From NCBI GenBank assembly GCA_900554625.1, contig USHP01000041.1, positions 1 to 9,991 on the forward strand: a DNA stretch of 9,991 nt. The letters run 5' to 3'. The notes beneath the pieces are model-generated. The model was not told where the DNA came from. It ran no database searches and saw only the letters and a list, made by a program, of their open reading frames with translations. Below, in pieces: positions 1-6,286 of the stretch (the stretch's first letter is position 1; each line of letters starts with the position of its first letter). The translations under genes were made by a program, and so were the position numbers. Source of the DNA: an uncultured Eubacteriales bacterium. Its GTDB lineage: Bacteria; Bacillota; Clostridia; Oscillospirales; Oscillospiraceae.

Positions 1-2
1 AA

Positions 3-56
3 GCACTTAAGGGCGGCGAATTGCTGGAGGGCATCGTGGAGGCGGATGAGGCATAG
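3..56 (+). pseudogene. Truncated transposase end, IS1595/ISXO2-like (partial at left edge)
   Basis: A plus-strand reading frame enters from the left edge and ends at a TAG at 54-56. Its last residues read ALKGGELLEGIVEADEA. The segment GIVEADE resembles the point in IS1595-family (ISXO2-like DDE) transposases where the first catalytic Asp sits in a V-E-x-D-E-T-Y motif. Here the frame stops where T-Y should follow, so if the match is right the transposase lost its catalytic core at about position 52. The neighbouring sequence switches at once to a phage portal frame on the other strand, so this looks like a recombination or deletion junction. Only 17 residues are visible and the assignment rests on one short motif. 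It could instead be the natural C-terminus of an unrelated protein. Confidence 0.35.
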
Positions 57-538
57 TTGTCGCCGACGAAACGATGGTATTCCAGTCTGGTATAGTGTCC
101 ATTCCCCTGGGAGGTGTGGGACGCAAAGATTACACCAATGATGTCGCCATTGCTGTCCTTCGCCGTGATCCCGAAGTCACCCGGGAAGATATAATCCCAG
201 GTATCACCATTCCACTTGATGACCATGCCGCCGAGTCGCACCGCATCCGCGAACTTGTCCGGCAGCTTCTTCAGAAGATCATCTGCAATCTGCTGCAGAT
301 AGTCTGCTCGTGGAGATCCAGAAATCGTAATTCCGATATCCAGCATATCCAGCTTTGCCCGGGTATCAGAGATGTGCTTTGCCATGTTGACAGTTTCAAT
401 GTCATCGCTTTTGCTCAGCCAAGGCGGTTTTCCTGTTGATATATCATCCCACAGTTTGATGGCTCTGATCATCTCTCTGGATGTGATAAGATTGACGCCA
501 AAAACCTTGCCGATATCCGAGTTGGTTGCCAAAAACAT
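57..538 (-). pseudogene. Phage portal protein, SPP1 Gp6-like, N-terminal fragment
   Basis: The minus strand is open from an ATG at 538 to the left edge. The first ~160 residues read like the N-terminal third of SPP1-type portal proteins: MFLATNSDIGKVFG at the start, WDDISTGKPPWL at 30-41, NMAKHISDTRAKLDMLDIGI at 51-70, LGGMVIKWNG at 102-111, then FPGDFGIT and YTRLEYHRF. Portals form the dodecameric DNA-entry ring of tailed-phage heads and are usually about 450 to 500 residues. This copy loses similarity near residue 160, where the opposite strand encodes a transposase-like end. There is no ribosome binding site before the ATG, and the next 34 bases lead straight into a plus-strand lipoprotein gene, so the 5' side may be broken too. 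No terminase, protease or capsid gene is adjacent. I read it as a prophage remnant. The family call comes from recognition of conserved blocks and was not checked by a search. Confidence 0.6.
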
Positions 539-571
539 GTTATGTATGCTGTAAAAGGAGGCAATCCCCTT

Positions 572-1405
572 ATGAAAAGAATAAAATACAGAAATACCGC
601 CATTGTGCTGTGTGCCCTGCTGGCGTTCAGCGGCTGCGGAGCACGGGCAGCCAGCGTGGTGTCCTCGGTCACAGAGACTGCAGTCTCTGCGCAGACTGAG
701 GTCACCACAGTATCTATCCTGGATACCGCCAGTATCTTCAGCGATCGGTATCTGGCGGGAACCTACGATGAGAGTGCGGCCATTTCCATCCAGCTGGGCG
801 GAAACAGTGCCGCCTGCGACTCCGATGCCGTCACCATAGAGGGCGGCCAGATCATCATAGGGAAAGAAGGCGTCTACGTTCTCTCCGGCACCCTCACCGA
901 CCGGCAGATCGTGGTAAATGCCGGGGAGACCGACAAGGTGCAGCTGGTCCTGGCAGACGCAGACATTACCAGCAGCACCTCAGCCGCCATCTATGCCCTG
1001 GAAGCGGATAAGGTCTTCGTCACGCTGGCGAAGGGAACAGAAAACACCCTGACCAATGGCGGCGAGTATGTATCCATTGACGACAATAATATCGACGCTG
1101 TGATCTTTTCCAAGACCGACCTGACTCTCAACGGCTCCGGCAGCCTGACCATCAACGCACAGGCCGGACATGGGGTGGTGTCCAAGGATGAATTGGTCAT
1201 CACCGGCGGCAGCTATACCATCACCGCCGCCAGCCACGGCCTTTCCGGCAAGGACAGCATTGCTATCGCCGACGGCACCTTTTCCATCACATCCAGCAAG
1301 GACGGAATCCATGCGGAAAATGCGGATGATCTTTCTCTGTGTACCCTCTACATCGCCGATGGAAGCTACACCATTGATGCCCAGGGGGACGCCGTCAGTG
1401 CCTAG
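572..1405 (+). CDS. Cthe_2159-type carbohydrate-binding lipoprotein, N-terminal part ending at in-frame TAG
   Basis: The ATG at 572 lies 10 bases after a strong AAAGGAGG site (554-561); an in-frame ATG at 542 has no such site. The protein opens with a lipoprotein signal peptide (basic MKRIKYR, hydrophobic stretch, FSGC with the lipidated Cys at residue 22), so it should be anchored outside the membrane. A Ser/Thr-rich linker follows to about residue 65. Then come parallel beta-helix repeats of the type ITGGSYTI / IADGTFSI alternating with turns such as SKDGIHAEN. This is the pattern of the Cthe_2159 family (PF14262), whose founding member from Clostridium thermocellum binds cellulose and pectin-like polymers. 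The frame stops at codon 278 with TAG, but the same frame continues with matching repeats to 2272. If the stop is obeyed, a 277-residue lipoprotein with an incomplete beta-helix is made. No convincing promoter is visible upstream; the sequence there is portal remnant. Confidence 0.72.
   Translation: MKRIKYRNTAIVLCALLAFSGCGARAASVVSSVTETAVSAQTEVTTVSILDTASIFSDRYLAGTYDESAAISIQLGGNSAACDSDAVTIEGGQIIIGKEGVYVLSGTLTDRQIVVNAGETDKVQLVLADADITSSTSAAIYALEADKVFVTLAKGTENTLTNGGEYVSIDDNNIDAVIFSKTDLTLNGSGSLTINAQAGHGVVSKDELVITGGSYTITAASHGLSGKDSIAIADGTFSITSSKDGIHAENADDLSLCTLYIADGSYTIDAQGDAVSA
1403..1405 (+). other. In-frame amber codon splitting the beta-helix lipoprotein gene
   Basis: The frame reads GDAVSA, TAG, GALQIDGGTF. 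A later turn of the same protein reads GDCVDS, N, GSLTINGGSL. The two align without a gap, with the TAG in place of a single turn residue. No base is gained or lost, since 572 to 2272 is a multiple of three. This fits one nonsense substitution (for example from GAG, AAG, CAG or TCG), or a read-through codon. The DeoR-type gene ends naturally with TAG at 9361-9363, so TAG appears to work as a stop elsewhere in this genome. Confidence 0.85.
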
Positions 1406-1465
1406 GGAGCTCTTCAAATTGACGGTGGTACCTTTGATCTATATACCGGAGAAGGCAGCGCCAGC

Positions 1466-2272
1466 GTGGACATGACAGCCAGCGACGATTTCGGCCCCAT
1501 GGGCGGTAGTCCCCGGGGCGAAATGGGTACCCAGACAGAGGTAACTGCTGCACAGACAACGGAGGACTCCGTCAGTCAGAAGGGCATCAAAGGTGAAAGC
1601 ACCTACACCATCAACGGGGGCATTTTCACCATCGACAGTGCGGACGACTGTATCCATGGGAGTGGAGAGATGCTCCTTGCCGCCGGGGAATTTACTCTGA
1701 GCAGTGGCGATGACGCCATACACTGTGACGACGCCCTCACCATCCAAAGCGGCACCTACACCATCCCCTACTGCTATGAGGGCATTGAAGGACTGTCCAT
1801 CACCATTGAGGGCGGAACCTTCGACATTACCTCCAGCGACGACGGTCTCAACGCCGCCGGCGGTGCGGATAGTTCTGGTTTCGGTGGTTTCGGTGGCAGG
1901 CTCCAGGATGCCTTTGCTGCAGGCTCTGACAGCTTTATTACCATCAACGGCGGTACCTTTACCATTGTTTCCTCCGGTGATTGCGTTGATTCCAACGGTT
2001 CACTGACGATTAACGGCGGCAGCTTGAATCTAACCTGCAATGGCAACGGCGACACCGCCCTGGACTGTGATGGTACCTACACCAATAATGGCGGCGAAGT
2101 TACCACCAATGACGGCTCGGAGAACAATCCGGGGCAGATGGGCGGCGGCAAAGGCAGTGGTCAGTCCGGCGGTGGAAGGCAGGATATCACAAATGGCGGT
2201 GGACGTCCTGATCGGCAGTCCGTTCCCTCCATCCCGGACAATGGAAGTGACTACGAGATCATACGTCCCTGA
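1466..2272 (+). pseudogene. Cthe_2159-type beta-helix protein, C-terminal part downstream of the TAG
   Basis: This continues the frame of the upstream lipoprotein. From the codon after the TAG (1406) to the TGA at 2270-2272 there are 288 sense codons. The first possible restart is a GTG at 1466, preceded only by a weak GGAGAAGG about 10 bases upstream. It encodes at least six more beta-helix rungs (YTINGGIFTI, FTLSSGDDAIH, YTIPYCYEGIEG, ITIEGGTFDITSSDDGLN, ITINGGTFTIVSSGDC, LTINGGSLNL). A Gly-rich, Pro/Asp-containing tail follows, with no LPxTG anchor or membrane helix. A fragment started here would have no signal peptide and would stay in the cytoplasm, so this half is useful only if the TAG is read through or reverts. 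Codon use does not look decayed and no further stop or frameshift is seen, which points to a recent mutation. Confidence 0.6.
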
Positions 2273-2375
2273 CCTGCGCATATACAGCAATTGTGCTAAC
2301 CATATGTTCACGTAGCTGTGACATTTCCGGCTCGTATTTGGCATTCGTTCTTGACCTCCAGCAATAGGCCATAAC

Positions 2376-2418
2376 AAAATAAGTAAGGCAGAGAATACTT
2401 CCCTGCCTTACTTATTTT
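2376..2418. terminator. Bidirectional hairpin terminator between convergent genes
   Basis: A perfect 16-base-pair inverted repeat (AAAATAAGTAAGGCAG at 2376-2391 and its complement at 2403-2418) encloses an 11-base loop. The stem has a GC core and A-rich/T-rich ends, so it can give a U-run when transcribed from either side. It lies 103 bases after the plus-strand lipoprotein stop and 62 bases after the minus-strand DUF3021 stop, so it can serve both. Confidence 0.9.
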
Positions 2419-2480
2419 TATCTGCATCATCTTTATTGGAAATCCTGTTTAACTATCCACTTGGCGTAACTCTTTGCAAC

Positions 2481-2879
2481 TCACTTCTGCTCCAATGCAC
2501 GGTTTACTTTTTTCTCTTCCCATTTGATGTAGCCATAAAAAAATCCAAAAATCATCAAATACACCACAGCGAATACCGGTAAGATTGCCACAAGAATCCG
2601 ACCAAGGCTTTGGACATATCCGCAAACCATCACAGCTCCTACGGTGATGGCAGCACAGCACAGGCAATGCAGCCCCAGGATTGCTGGTATTCCCATAGAC
2701 TCCTCTTTCCGAAACAGCAAGTAGGAAATCACGCCATAGAGAGCCGAAGCAACTGCCCAGGTCAGAAACTCTCGAATCACGGGATTGAAACCACCAATGA
2801 CCATCATACAAATCAGAGTAACAGGGAAGCCAATTCCCATTCCCATAATCATGGATTGAATAACAGATGTTCTTTTCAT
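2481..2879 (-). CDS. DUF3021 family four-helix membrane protein
   Basis: This is a 132-residue protein with four hydrophobic segments at about 8-29, 37-56, 65-87 and 95-117, and a charged C-terminal tail (KWEEKKVNRALEQK). The size, helix layout and position directly after a LytTR regulator match DUF3021 proteins. The ATG at 2879 follows a GAGG site, 12 bases after the LytTR stop, so the two are surely co-transcribed. In related LytTR regulatory systems of streptococci, the membrane partner holds the DNA-binding protein inactive; by analogy this protein may be the membrane-bound antagonist or sensor for its neighbour. That role is inference, as is any ligand. The gene ends in TGA just before the shared terminator at 2376-2418. 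Confidence 0.82.
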   Translation of the reverse strand: MKRTSVIQSMIMGMGIGFPVTLICMMVIGGFNPVIREFLTWAVASALYGVISYLLFRKEESMGIPAILGLHCLCCAAITVGAVMVCGYVQSLGRILVAILPVFAVVYLMIFGFFYGYIKWEEKKVNRALEQK

Positions 2880-2891
2880 AACAGATACCTC

Positions 2892-3329
2892 TTAAATTTT
2901 ATCTTTGAATGCTTTGAAGTACTTTCGGGAAATGGTCAGAGATTCCTTGCGATTTTTCAGCTTTATCCGGTAGTTGCCGCTGAATTCTGCCTGAATTGAG
3001 CGGACACAGTCGATATTCACAAGGACGCTTTTGTTGATCTGGGCAAAGTTCCGCGACGGTAGTTGCTCCATTAGTTCATAGAGTTTTTGCCTGGCTTCGT
3101 AAGCGTCACTTTTGGTATAGACCAAGATCTTGTTTGCGCTGGTTTCGACGAAGACAATGTCATTGTAATCCAGAATGACCTGCTCCTCTTCGGCGAATAC
3201 CATCACTTTGCTTCGATTTTCCTTTTGATTCAAAAACTGAAGCACAGAGAGGATTTGTGGATCTGTAACTTTTCCCCGGATGATCAGTTCTGCCTCCGGC
3301 AAATCAGCAGACTCCATGGTGATTTTCAT
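2892..3329 (-). CDS. Stand-alone LytTR-domain transcription regulator
   Basis: A 145-residue protein that is mostly a LytTR DNA-binding domain at about 46-142. Recognisable parts are YNDIVFVET at 55-63, NKILVYT at 66-72, the helix with LYELMEQLPSRNFAQINKS at 83-101, VLVNIDCVRSI at 102-112, and the final strands NYRIKLKNRKESLTISRKY. There is no receiver domain, so it is not a classical response regulator. The first 45 residues form a short alpha/beta segment seen in small LytTR regulators paired with DUF3021 proteins. The ATG at 3329 is preceded by AAGGGGGG at good distance. A promoter lies 43 to 71 bases upstream. Such pairs are usually autoregulated and often control a nearby transporter or bacteriocin-like gene, but no obvious target is adjacent here. 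Confidence 0.88.
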   Translation of the reverse strand: MKITMESADLPEAELIIRGKVTDPQILSVLQFLNQKENRSKVMVFAEEEQVILDYNDIVFVETSANKILVYTKSDAYEARQKLYELMEQLPSRNFAQINKSVLVNIDCVRSIQAEFSGNYRIKLKNRKESLTISRKYFKAFKDKI

Positions 3330-3371
3330 ATACGCACCCCCCTTCGGATGATGTCCTTAAGAACTGGCATT

Positions 3372-3400
3372 ATTGTAATGCAGAAATAGAAATTTGTCAC
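3372..3400 (-). promoter_or_regulatory. Sigma-A type promoter of the LytTR-DUF3021 unit
   Basis: On the minus strand, GTGACA (3400-3395, five of six matches to TTGACA) is followed by exactly 17 bases and TACAAT (3377-3372, five of six to TATAAT). Transcription would start near 3365, about 36 bases before the LytTR ATG. The untranslated leader is short and carries the AAGGGGGG ribosome site. Confidence 0.65.
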
Positions 3401-3686
3401 AGCTTTTGCAGTCAGTGGTTGATTTTTTGCTATAACGTGCAAAAATCCGCTCCCAACCAGATCTCGGACGCTGTCAAAAACTGCGCCGCTGTAAGCAAAG
3501 TAAAAAGCAGCGGAAAAGTTCCCCACAGCCCGAAAACAGCAATTTATATGTGGTCAAGGCAGAGACATGGCAATGTGACGAATCTCTCCTACTTTTTCCA
3601 TTCCTATTTCTTCTCAAAAAACAGAAGCTAAAATATATACTCCAAACTGCACCTAGTCAGCGGACTTAAAATACCGTTAAAAGCAC
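3401..3686. other. AT-rich intergenic stretch without a convincing gene
   Basis: This spacer lies between the LytTR promoter and the terminator of the phosphonate operon. It is AT-rich, with homopolymer runs and many stops in most frames. A 66-codon minus-strand frame (3526-3326) overlaps the LytTR start as ATGA, but it lacks recognisable protein character and starts upstream of the promoter. I see no tRNA, repeat array or attachment site. It may contain upstream control sites for the LytTR regulator, but no repeated motif is clear enough to call. Confidence 0.5.
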
Positions 3687-3724
3687 AAGAAGCAGTTGTT
3701 TTCGAGCGAAAACAACCGCTTCTT
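3687..3724 (-). terminator. Terminator of the phosphonate operon
   Basis: Two 18-base arms (3687-3704 and 3707-3724) pair with a single mismatch (A opposite C) around a two-base centre. Read on the minus strand, the hairpin is followed by TGTGCTTTTAA. It lies 119 bases beyond the stop of the last permease gene and is the first strong stem downstream of it. Confidence 0.78.
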
Positions 3725-3767
3725 CATAGTTTGAGTGCAAAGATCAAACTTGCGGTATCCTGGTCTG

Positions 3768-3815
3768 AAAGCGTAAGAGCACGTTTTTTGATTCTTTCCG
3801 GTCTTTTTACGCTTT
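3768..3815 (-). repeat. Inverted repeat in the 3' untranslated region of the phosphonate operon
   Basis: AAAGCGTAA (3768-3776) and TTACGCTTT (3807-3815) are perfect complements separated by 30 bases. They lie between the last permease stop (3843) and the main terminator. They could form a modest stem that shapes or protects the mRNA end. No U-run follows directly, so I do not call it a terminator. Confidence 0.35.
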
Positions 3816-3842
3816 ACACGCCAGCCCCGATGTTCAGGCAAC

Positions 3843-4688
3843 TCATCTGTTAAACGTCTTTTTGATTCGGACAAAGATCCGTTCAATACTGTAGGCCACC
3901 AGAAAGACCAGCAAAATTGCCACGCCTGCGGTTCCGTAGTCGTATCCCTGCAAGCTGTTGGATATGACATATCCTACGCCGCCGGCTCCCACCATTCCCA
4001 GAATGGCACACTCGGAGAAGTTAACCTCCAGACGCATACCAGCCCAGGCTACAATCTGGGATAGTGCGGCAGGAAGCACCGCATTGACAAAAATGGACAG
4101 ACGGCTGGTGCCCGTAGCCTCCAACGCTTCAATAGTCTCATTGGGGATGCTTTCGAAGCTCTGGGCAAAGGATTTGGTAAAAAAGGCGGTAGTATGCACA
4201 CACAGCCCCGCCACGCCGGCCTCCGGTCCCATGCCCAGACATACCAGCATCAGCAATACCCAAACCGGTGTAGGCACTGCCCGCAGAAAGGTGAAGAAAG
4301 ACTGTGTCGCCACCGCCAGCCAAGGCATGCCAAACACATTACGCGCCGCTACTGCACCAAAAAGGATGCCCAGTATCAGGCTATACAGCAAGGAAAGCAC
4401 CGCAATGGAAATGGTCTCCACCAGCGACGACAGCACCAAATCCATGTTGGCAAAATCCAGATGAGCCAGATCCCAGAACACCGAACCGATTTCCGGTACC
4501 CGGGAAGCCATTTTCCCCCAGTCTATGTCAAGATAAATCAGGCTCAGGATAGACAGTACCGTCACGCCGATTAAAAACGCCGGAATAAAGCGGTTGCGCT
4601 GACGGCATTTTACCGGGATGGGACGGCGCTTCTGCACTTTGCACTGGCTCTGCACCGCCATGGGAAATTGTAGTGTATCCGCCTTCAT
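3843..4688 (-). CDS. phnE: Phosphonate ABC transporter permease (PhnE-type, second copy)
   Basis: This 281-residue inner-membrane protein forms one half of the translocation channel. A basic cytoplasmic N-terminus (KRRPIPVKCRQRNR at about 20-33) precedes a first helix at 35-53. Further helices run from about 90 to 270. The permease coupling (EAA) loop is visible as EALEATGTSRLSIFVNAVLP at 187-206 and would contact the PhnC ATPase. The stretch EVNFSECAILGMVGAGGVG at 221-239 is typical of PhnE proteins. The ATG at 4688 overlaps the TGA of the preceding permease as ATGA and has AAGGAG upstream, so translation is probably coupled. It is the last gene of the operon. Two different PhnE proteins in one operon is a known arrangement and suggests a heterodimeric channel. 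Confidence 0.9.
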   Translation of the reverse strand: MKADTLQFPMAVQSQCKVQKRRPIPVKCRQRNRFIPAFLIGVTVLSILSLIYLDIDWGKMASRVPEIGSVFWDLAHLDFANMDLVLSSLVETISIAVLSLLYSLILGILFGAVAARNVFGMPWLAVATQSFFTFLRAVPTPVWVLLMLVCLGMGPEAGVAGLCVHTTAFFTKSFAQSFESIPNETIEALEATGTSRLSIFVNAVLPAALSQIVAWAGMRLEVNFSECAILGMVGAGGVGYVISNSLQGYDYGTAGVAILLVFLVAYSIERIFVRIKKTFNR

Positions 4689-5485
4689 TTCAGCAGCTCC
4701 TTTCTCAGTTTTCCGGTAATTTGATCCACCACAATGACCATGGCCGCTATCAGCAGAATGATGGTCAGAGCGATGTCATAACGAAACCCCTTGATATACG
4801 AGAACAATGTCAGGCCCACACCGCCTCCTCCGACCATTCCCACAATGGTGGAAGCCCGGATATTCACTTCCACGCAGTACAGAAACCAGGAAAGGAAGCC
4901 GCTGAGGCACGATGGCAAAATTGCCTGGGCCACTCGCTGCGGGAATGTAGCCCCAACAGCCTGCAAGCTTTCCACACAATCCTGAGACACATCCTCCATC
5001 GTTTCCACAAACGCCCGTACCATGAAGGCAAAGCTGGTAATGCACAACGCCACGAAACCCACACCCGTTCCAATACCAAGGGAAGAAAACAGAATGAATG
5101 CCCATACCAGTGCGGGAATATTCCGCAGGAATGTGGCGCCGCCTCGAACCATCTTGGCAAACCGCGGGAAAGGAGAAACCTTCTCACTGCCAAACAGTGC
5201 CACAAAGAACGCCAGTACCGCAGCCACTGTGGTAGCAGACATAGCCAGTGCCAGCGTCACCAGCACACTGGAGAAGATGCCGGGGATACGGCTTGCTTTT
5301 GGCAGGGCCGGGGGCAGAAAATCCTGGGTAATGAATTCCCAGAATGCGTCTGCATTGGCTGCCAAAACCATGGGGTTAAACTCCGTCAGTGCGCTGCACA
5401 ACACAAACAACACTGCCGCCGCCAGAAGGAAACCGGAATAAATCCGCTTCAAATCACGCGCAATGAGCGGAATTTTCCTGGTCAT
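4685..5485 (-). CDS. phnE: Phosphonate ABC transporter permease (PhnE-type, first copy)
   Basis: A 266-residue membrane protein with a first helix at about 15-35, a periplasm-side type linker, and several helices from 68 to 254. The coupling loop reads ESLQAVGATFPQRVAQAILP at 172-191. It is followed by VEVNIRASTIVGMVGGGGVG at 205-224, a PhnE hallmark. I chose the ATG at 5485 because GGAGG stands eight bases before it; an in-frame TTG at 5500 lies upstream of that site and is unlikely. The start lies 32 bases inside the 3' end of phnC, and the stop overlaps the next permease start, so the three transporter genes are tightly coupled. It shares only motif-level similarity with the second permease, so the pair is not a recent duplication. 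Confidence 0.9.
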   Translation of the reverse strand: MTRKIPLIARDLKRIYSGFLLAAAVLFVLCSALTEFNPMVLAANADAFWEFITQDFLPPALPKASRIPGIFSSVLVTLALAMSATTVAAVLAFFVALFGSEKVSPFPRFAKMVRGGATFLRNIPALVWAFILFSSLGIGTGVGFVALCITSFAFMVRAFVETMEDVSQDCVESLQAVGATFPQRVAQAILPSCLSGFLSWFLYCVEVNIRASTIVGMVGGGGVGLTLFSYIKGFRYDIALTIILLIAAMVIVVDQITGKLRKELLK

Positions 5486-6260
5486 CACTGTTTCCTCCAA
5501 TCATCAGATTTTCCCGGGAGGTACCATAGATTTTTTCAATGGTAGCATCATCCAGTTCCTCCGGTCTTCCATCAAATACAATTTTTCCTTTGGACAGGCC
5601 AATAATGCGGGTAGAATATTTTAATGCCACATCCAGCTGATGCAAATTCACCATACAGGCAATATTGCGCCTCTGTGTCATGGTCTTCAGCAAATCCATG
5701 ATAGTCTTGGCGCTGGAAGGGTCCAAGGATGCAATGGGCTCATCGCACAGCAGCAGCTTGGGCTGCTGGATAATGGCTCTGGCAATACCTACCCGCTGCT
5801 TCTGTCCGCCGGAAAGGTCACTGGCCCGATTGTAGGCAAATTCTTCCAAGCCCATCTCCTTGAGCAGATCCAGTCCCTCTTGTTTGTCCTCTTCCGTGTA
5901 AAGGCCAAACACGCCCTTGAGTCCACTCATATAACCCAGCCGCCCATGGAGGACATTCTGCAGTACCGACAGGCTGTACACCAGATTATAGTTCTGGAAA
6001 ATCATGCCTACCTTACGCCGCAGCTTCCGCAAACCAGCTCCCCGCTGGGCCGACACTGCCTGGTCATCCAGCCAGACAGTGCCGTCGCTAACGGAAATCA
6101 ATCGGTTAATGGCCCGCAGAAGGGTGGATTTTCCCGACCCGGAGGGGCCGATGATGGATATGAATTCCCCTTCGGTCACCGTGAAGGACACTCCTTCAAG
6201 CGCATGTACGCCATTGGGATAGTACTTGGATACATTGTCAAATCTCAGGATCGGTTTCAT
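5454..6260 (-). CDS. phnC: Phosphonate ABC transporter ATP-binding protein
   Basis: This 268-residue ATPase powers phosphonate import. All nucleotide-binding motifs are intact: Walker A GPSGSGKST at 38-46, Q-loop Gln 89 in IFQNYNLV, signature LSGGQKQR at 149-156, Walker B LLLCDE at 169-174 with Asp 173 and Glu 174, D-loop SLD at 178-180, and switch His 207 in NLHQLD. The NLHQ and FQNYNLV wording, and the sequence about 104-124 between the Q-loop and the signature (LHGRLGYMSGLKGVFGLYTEE), are characteristic of PhnC rather than of amino acid or methionine importers. The ATG at 6260 follows GGAGG by six bases. There are 26 bases after the phnD stop, and its own 3' end overlaps the first permease. 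Confidence 0.95.
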   Translation of the reverse strand: MKPILRFDNVSKYYPNGVHALEGVSFTVTEGEFISIIGPSGSGKSTLLRAINRLISVSDGTVWLDDQAVSAQRGAGLRKLRRKVGMIFQNYNLVYSLSVLQNVLHGRLGYMSGLKGVFGLYTEEDKQEGLDLLKEMGLEEFAYNRASDLSGGQKQRVGIARAIIQQPKLLLCDEPIASLDPSSAKTIMDLLKTMTQRRNIACMVNLHQLDVALKYSTRIIGLSKGKIVFDGRPEELDDATIEKIYGTSRENLMIGGNSDDQENSAHCA

Positions 6261-6286
6261 CTTGTTCCTCCAGTGAATCTTTCGGG

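Noticed and set aside
74..439. A 121-codon plus-strand frame over the portal fragment
   Set aside because: It is the antisense shadow of the portal reading frame, whose conserved blocks are on the minus strand.
542..571. Upstream ATG at 542 as the start of the lipoprotein
   Set aside because: The AAAGGAGG site lies after it and points to the ATG at 572; the extra ten residues would also spoil the signal peptide.
1406..2272. General amber recoding (TAG as sense) in this genome
   Set aside because: The regulator gene ends with TAG immediately before its terminator, so TAG behaves as a normal stop there; a single case does not support recoding.
2273..2375. Minus-strand open stretch reading AYCWRSRTNAKYEPEMSQL and on to about 2261
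   Set aside because: The composition looks somewhat protein-like and could be another gene scar, but it is only about 35 residues, starts beside a terminator stem, and matches no family I recognise.
3326..3526. A 66-codon minus-strand frame overlapping the LytTR start by ATGA
   Set aside because: The overlap looks operon-like, but the frame begins upstream of the promoter at 3372-3400, lacks a ribosome binding site of note, and has no recognisable protein features.
4673..5545. A long plus-strand frame opposite the permease and phnC genes (about 290 codons)
   Set aside because: Its translation is rich in His, Gln and Cys without domain character and mirrors the antisense of a clear PhnE gene; the minus strand carries all the family motifs.
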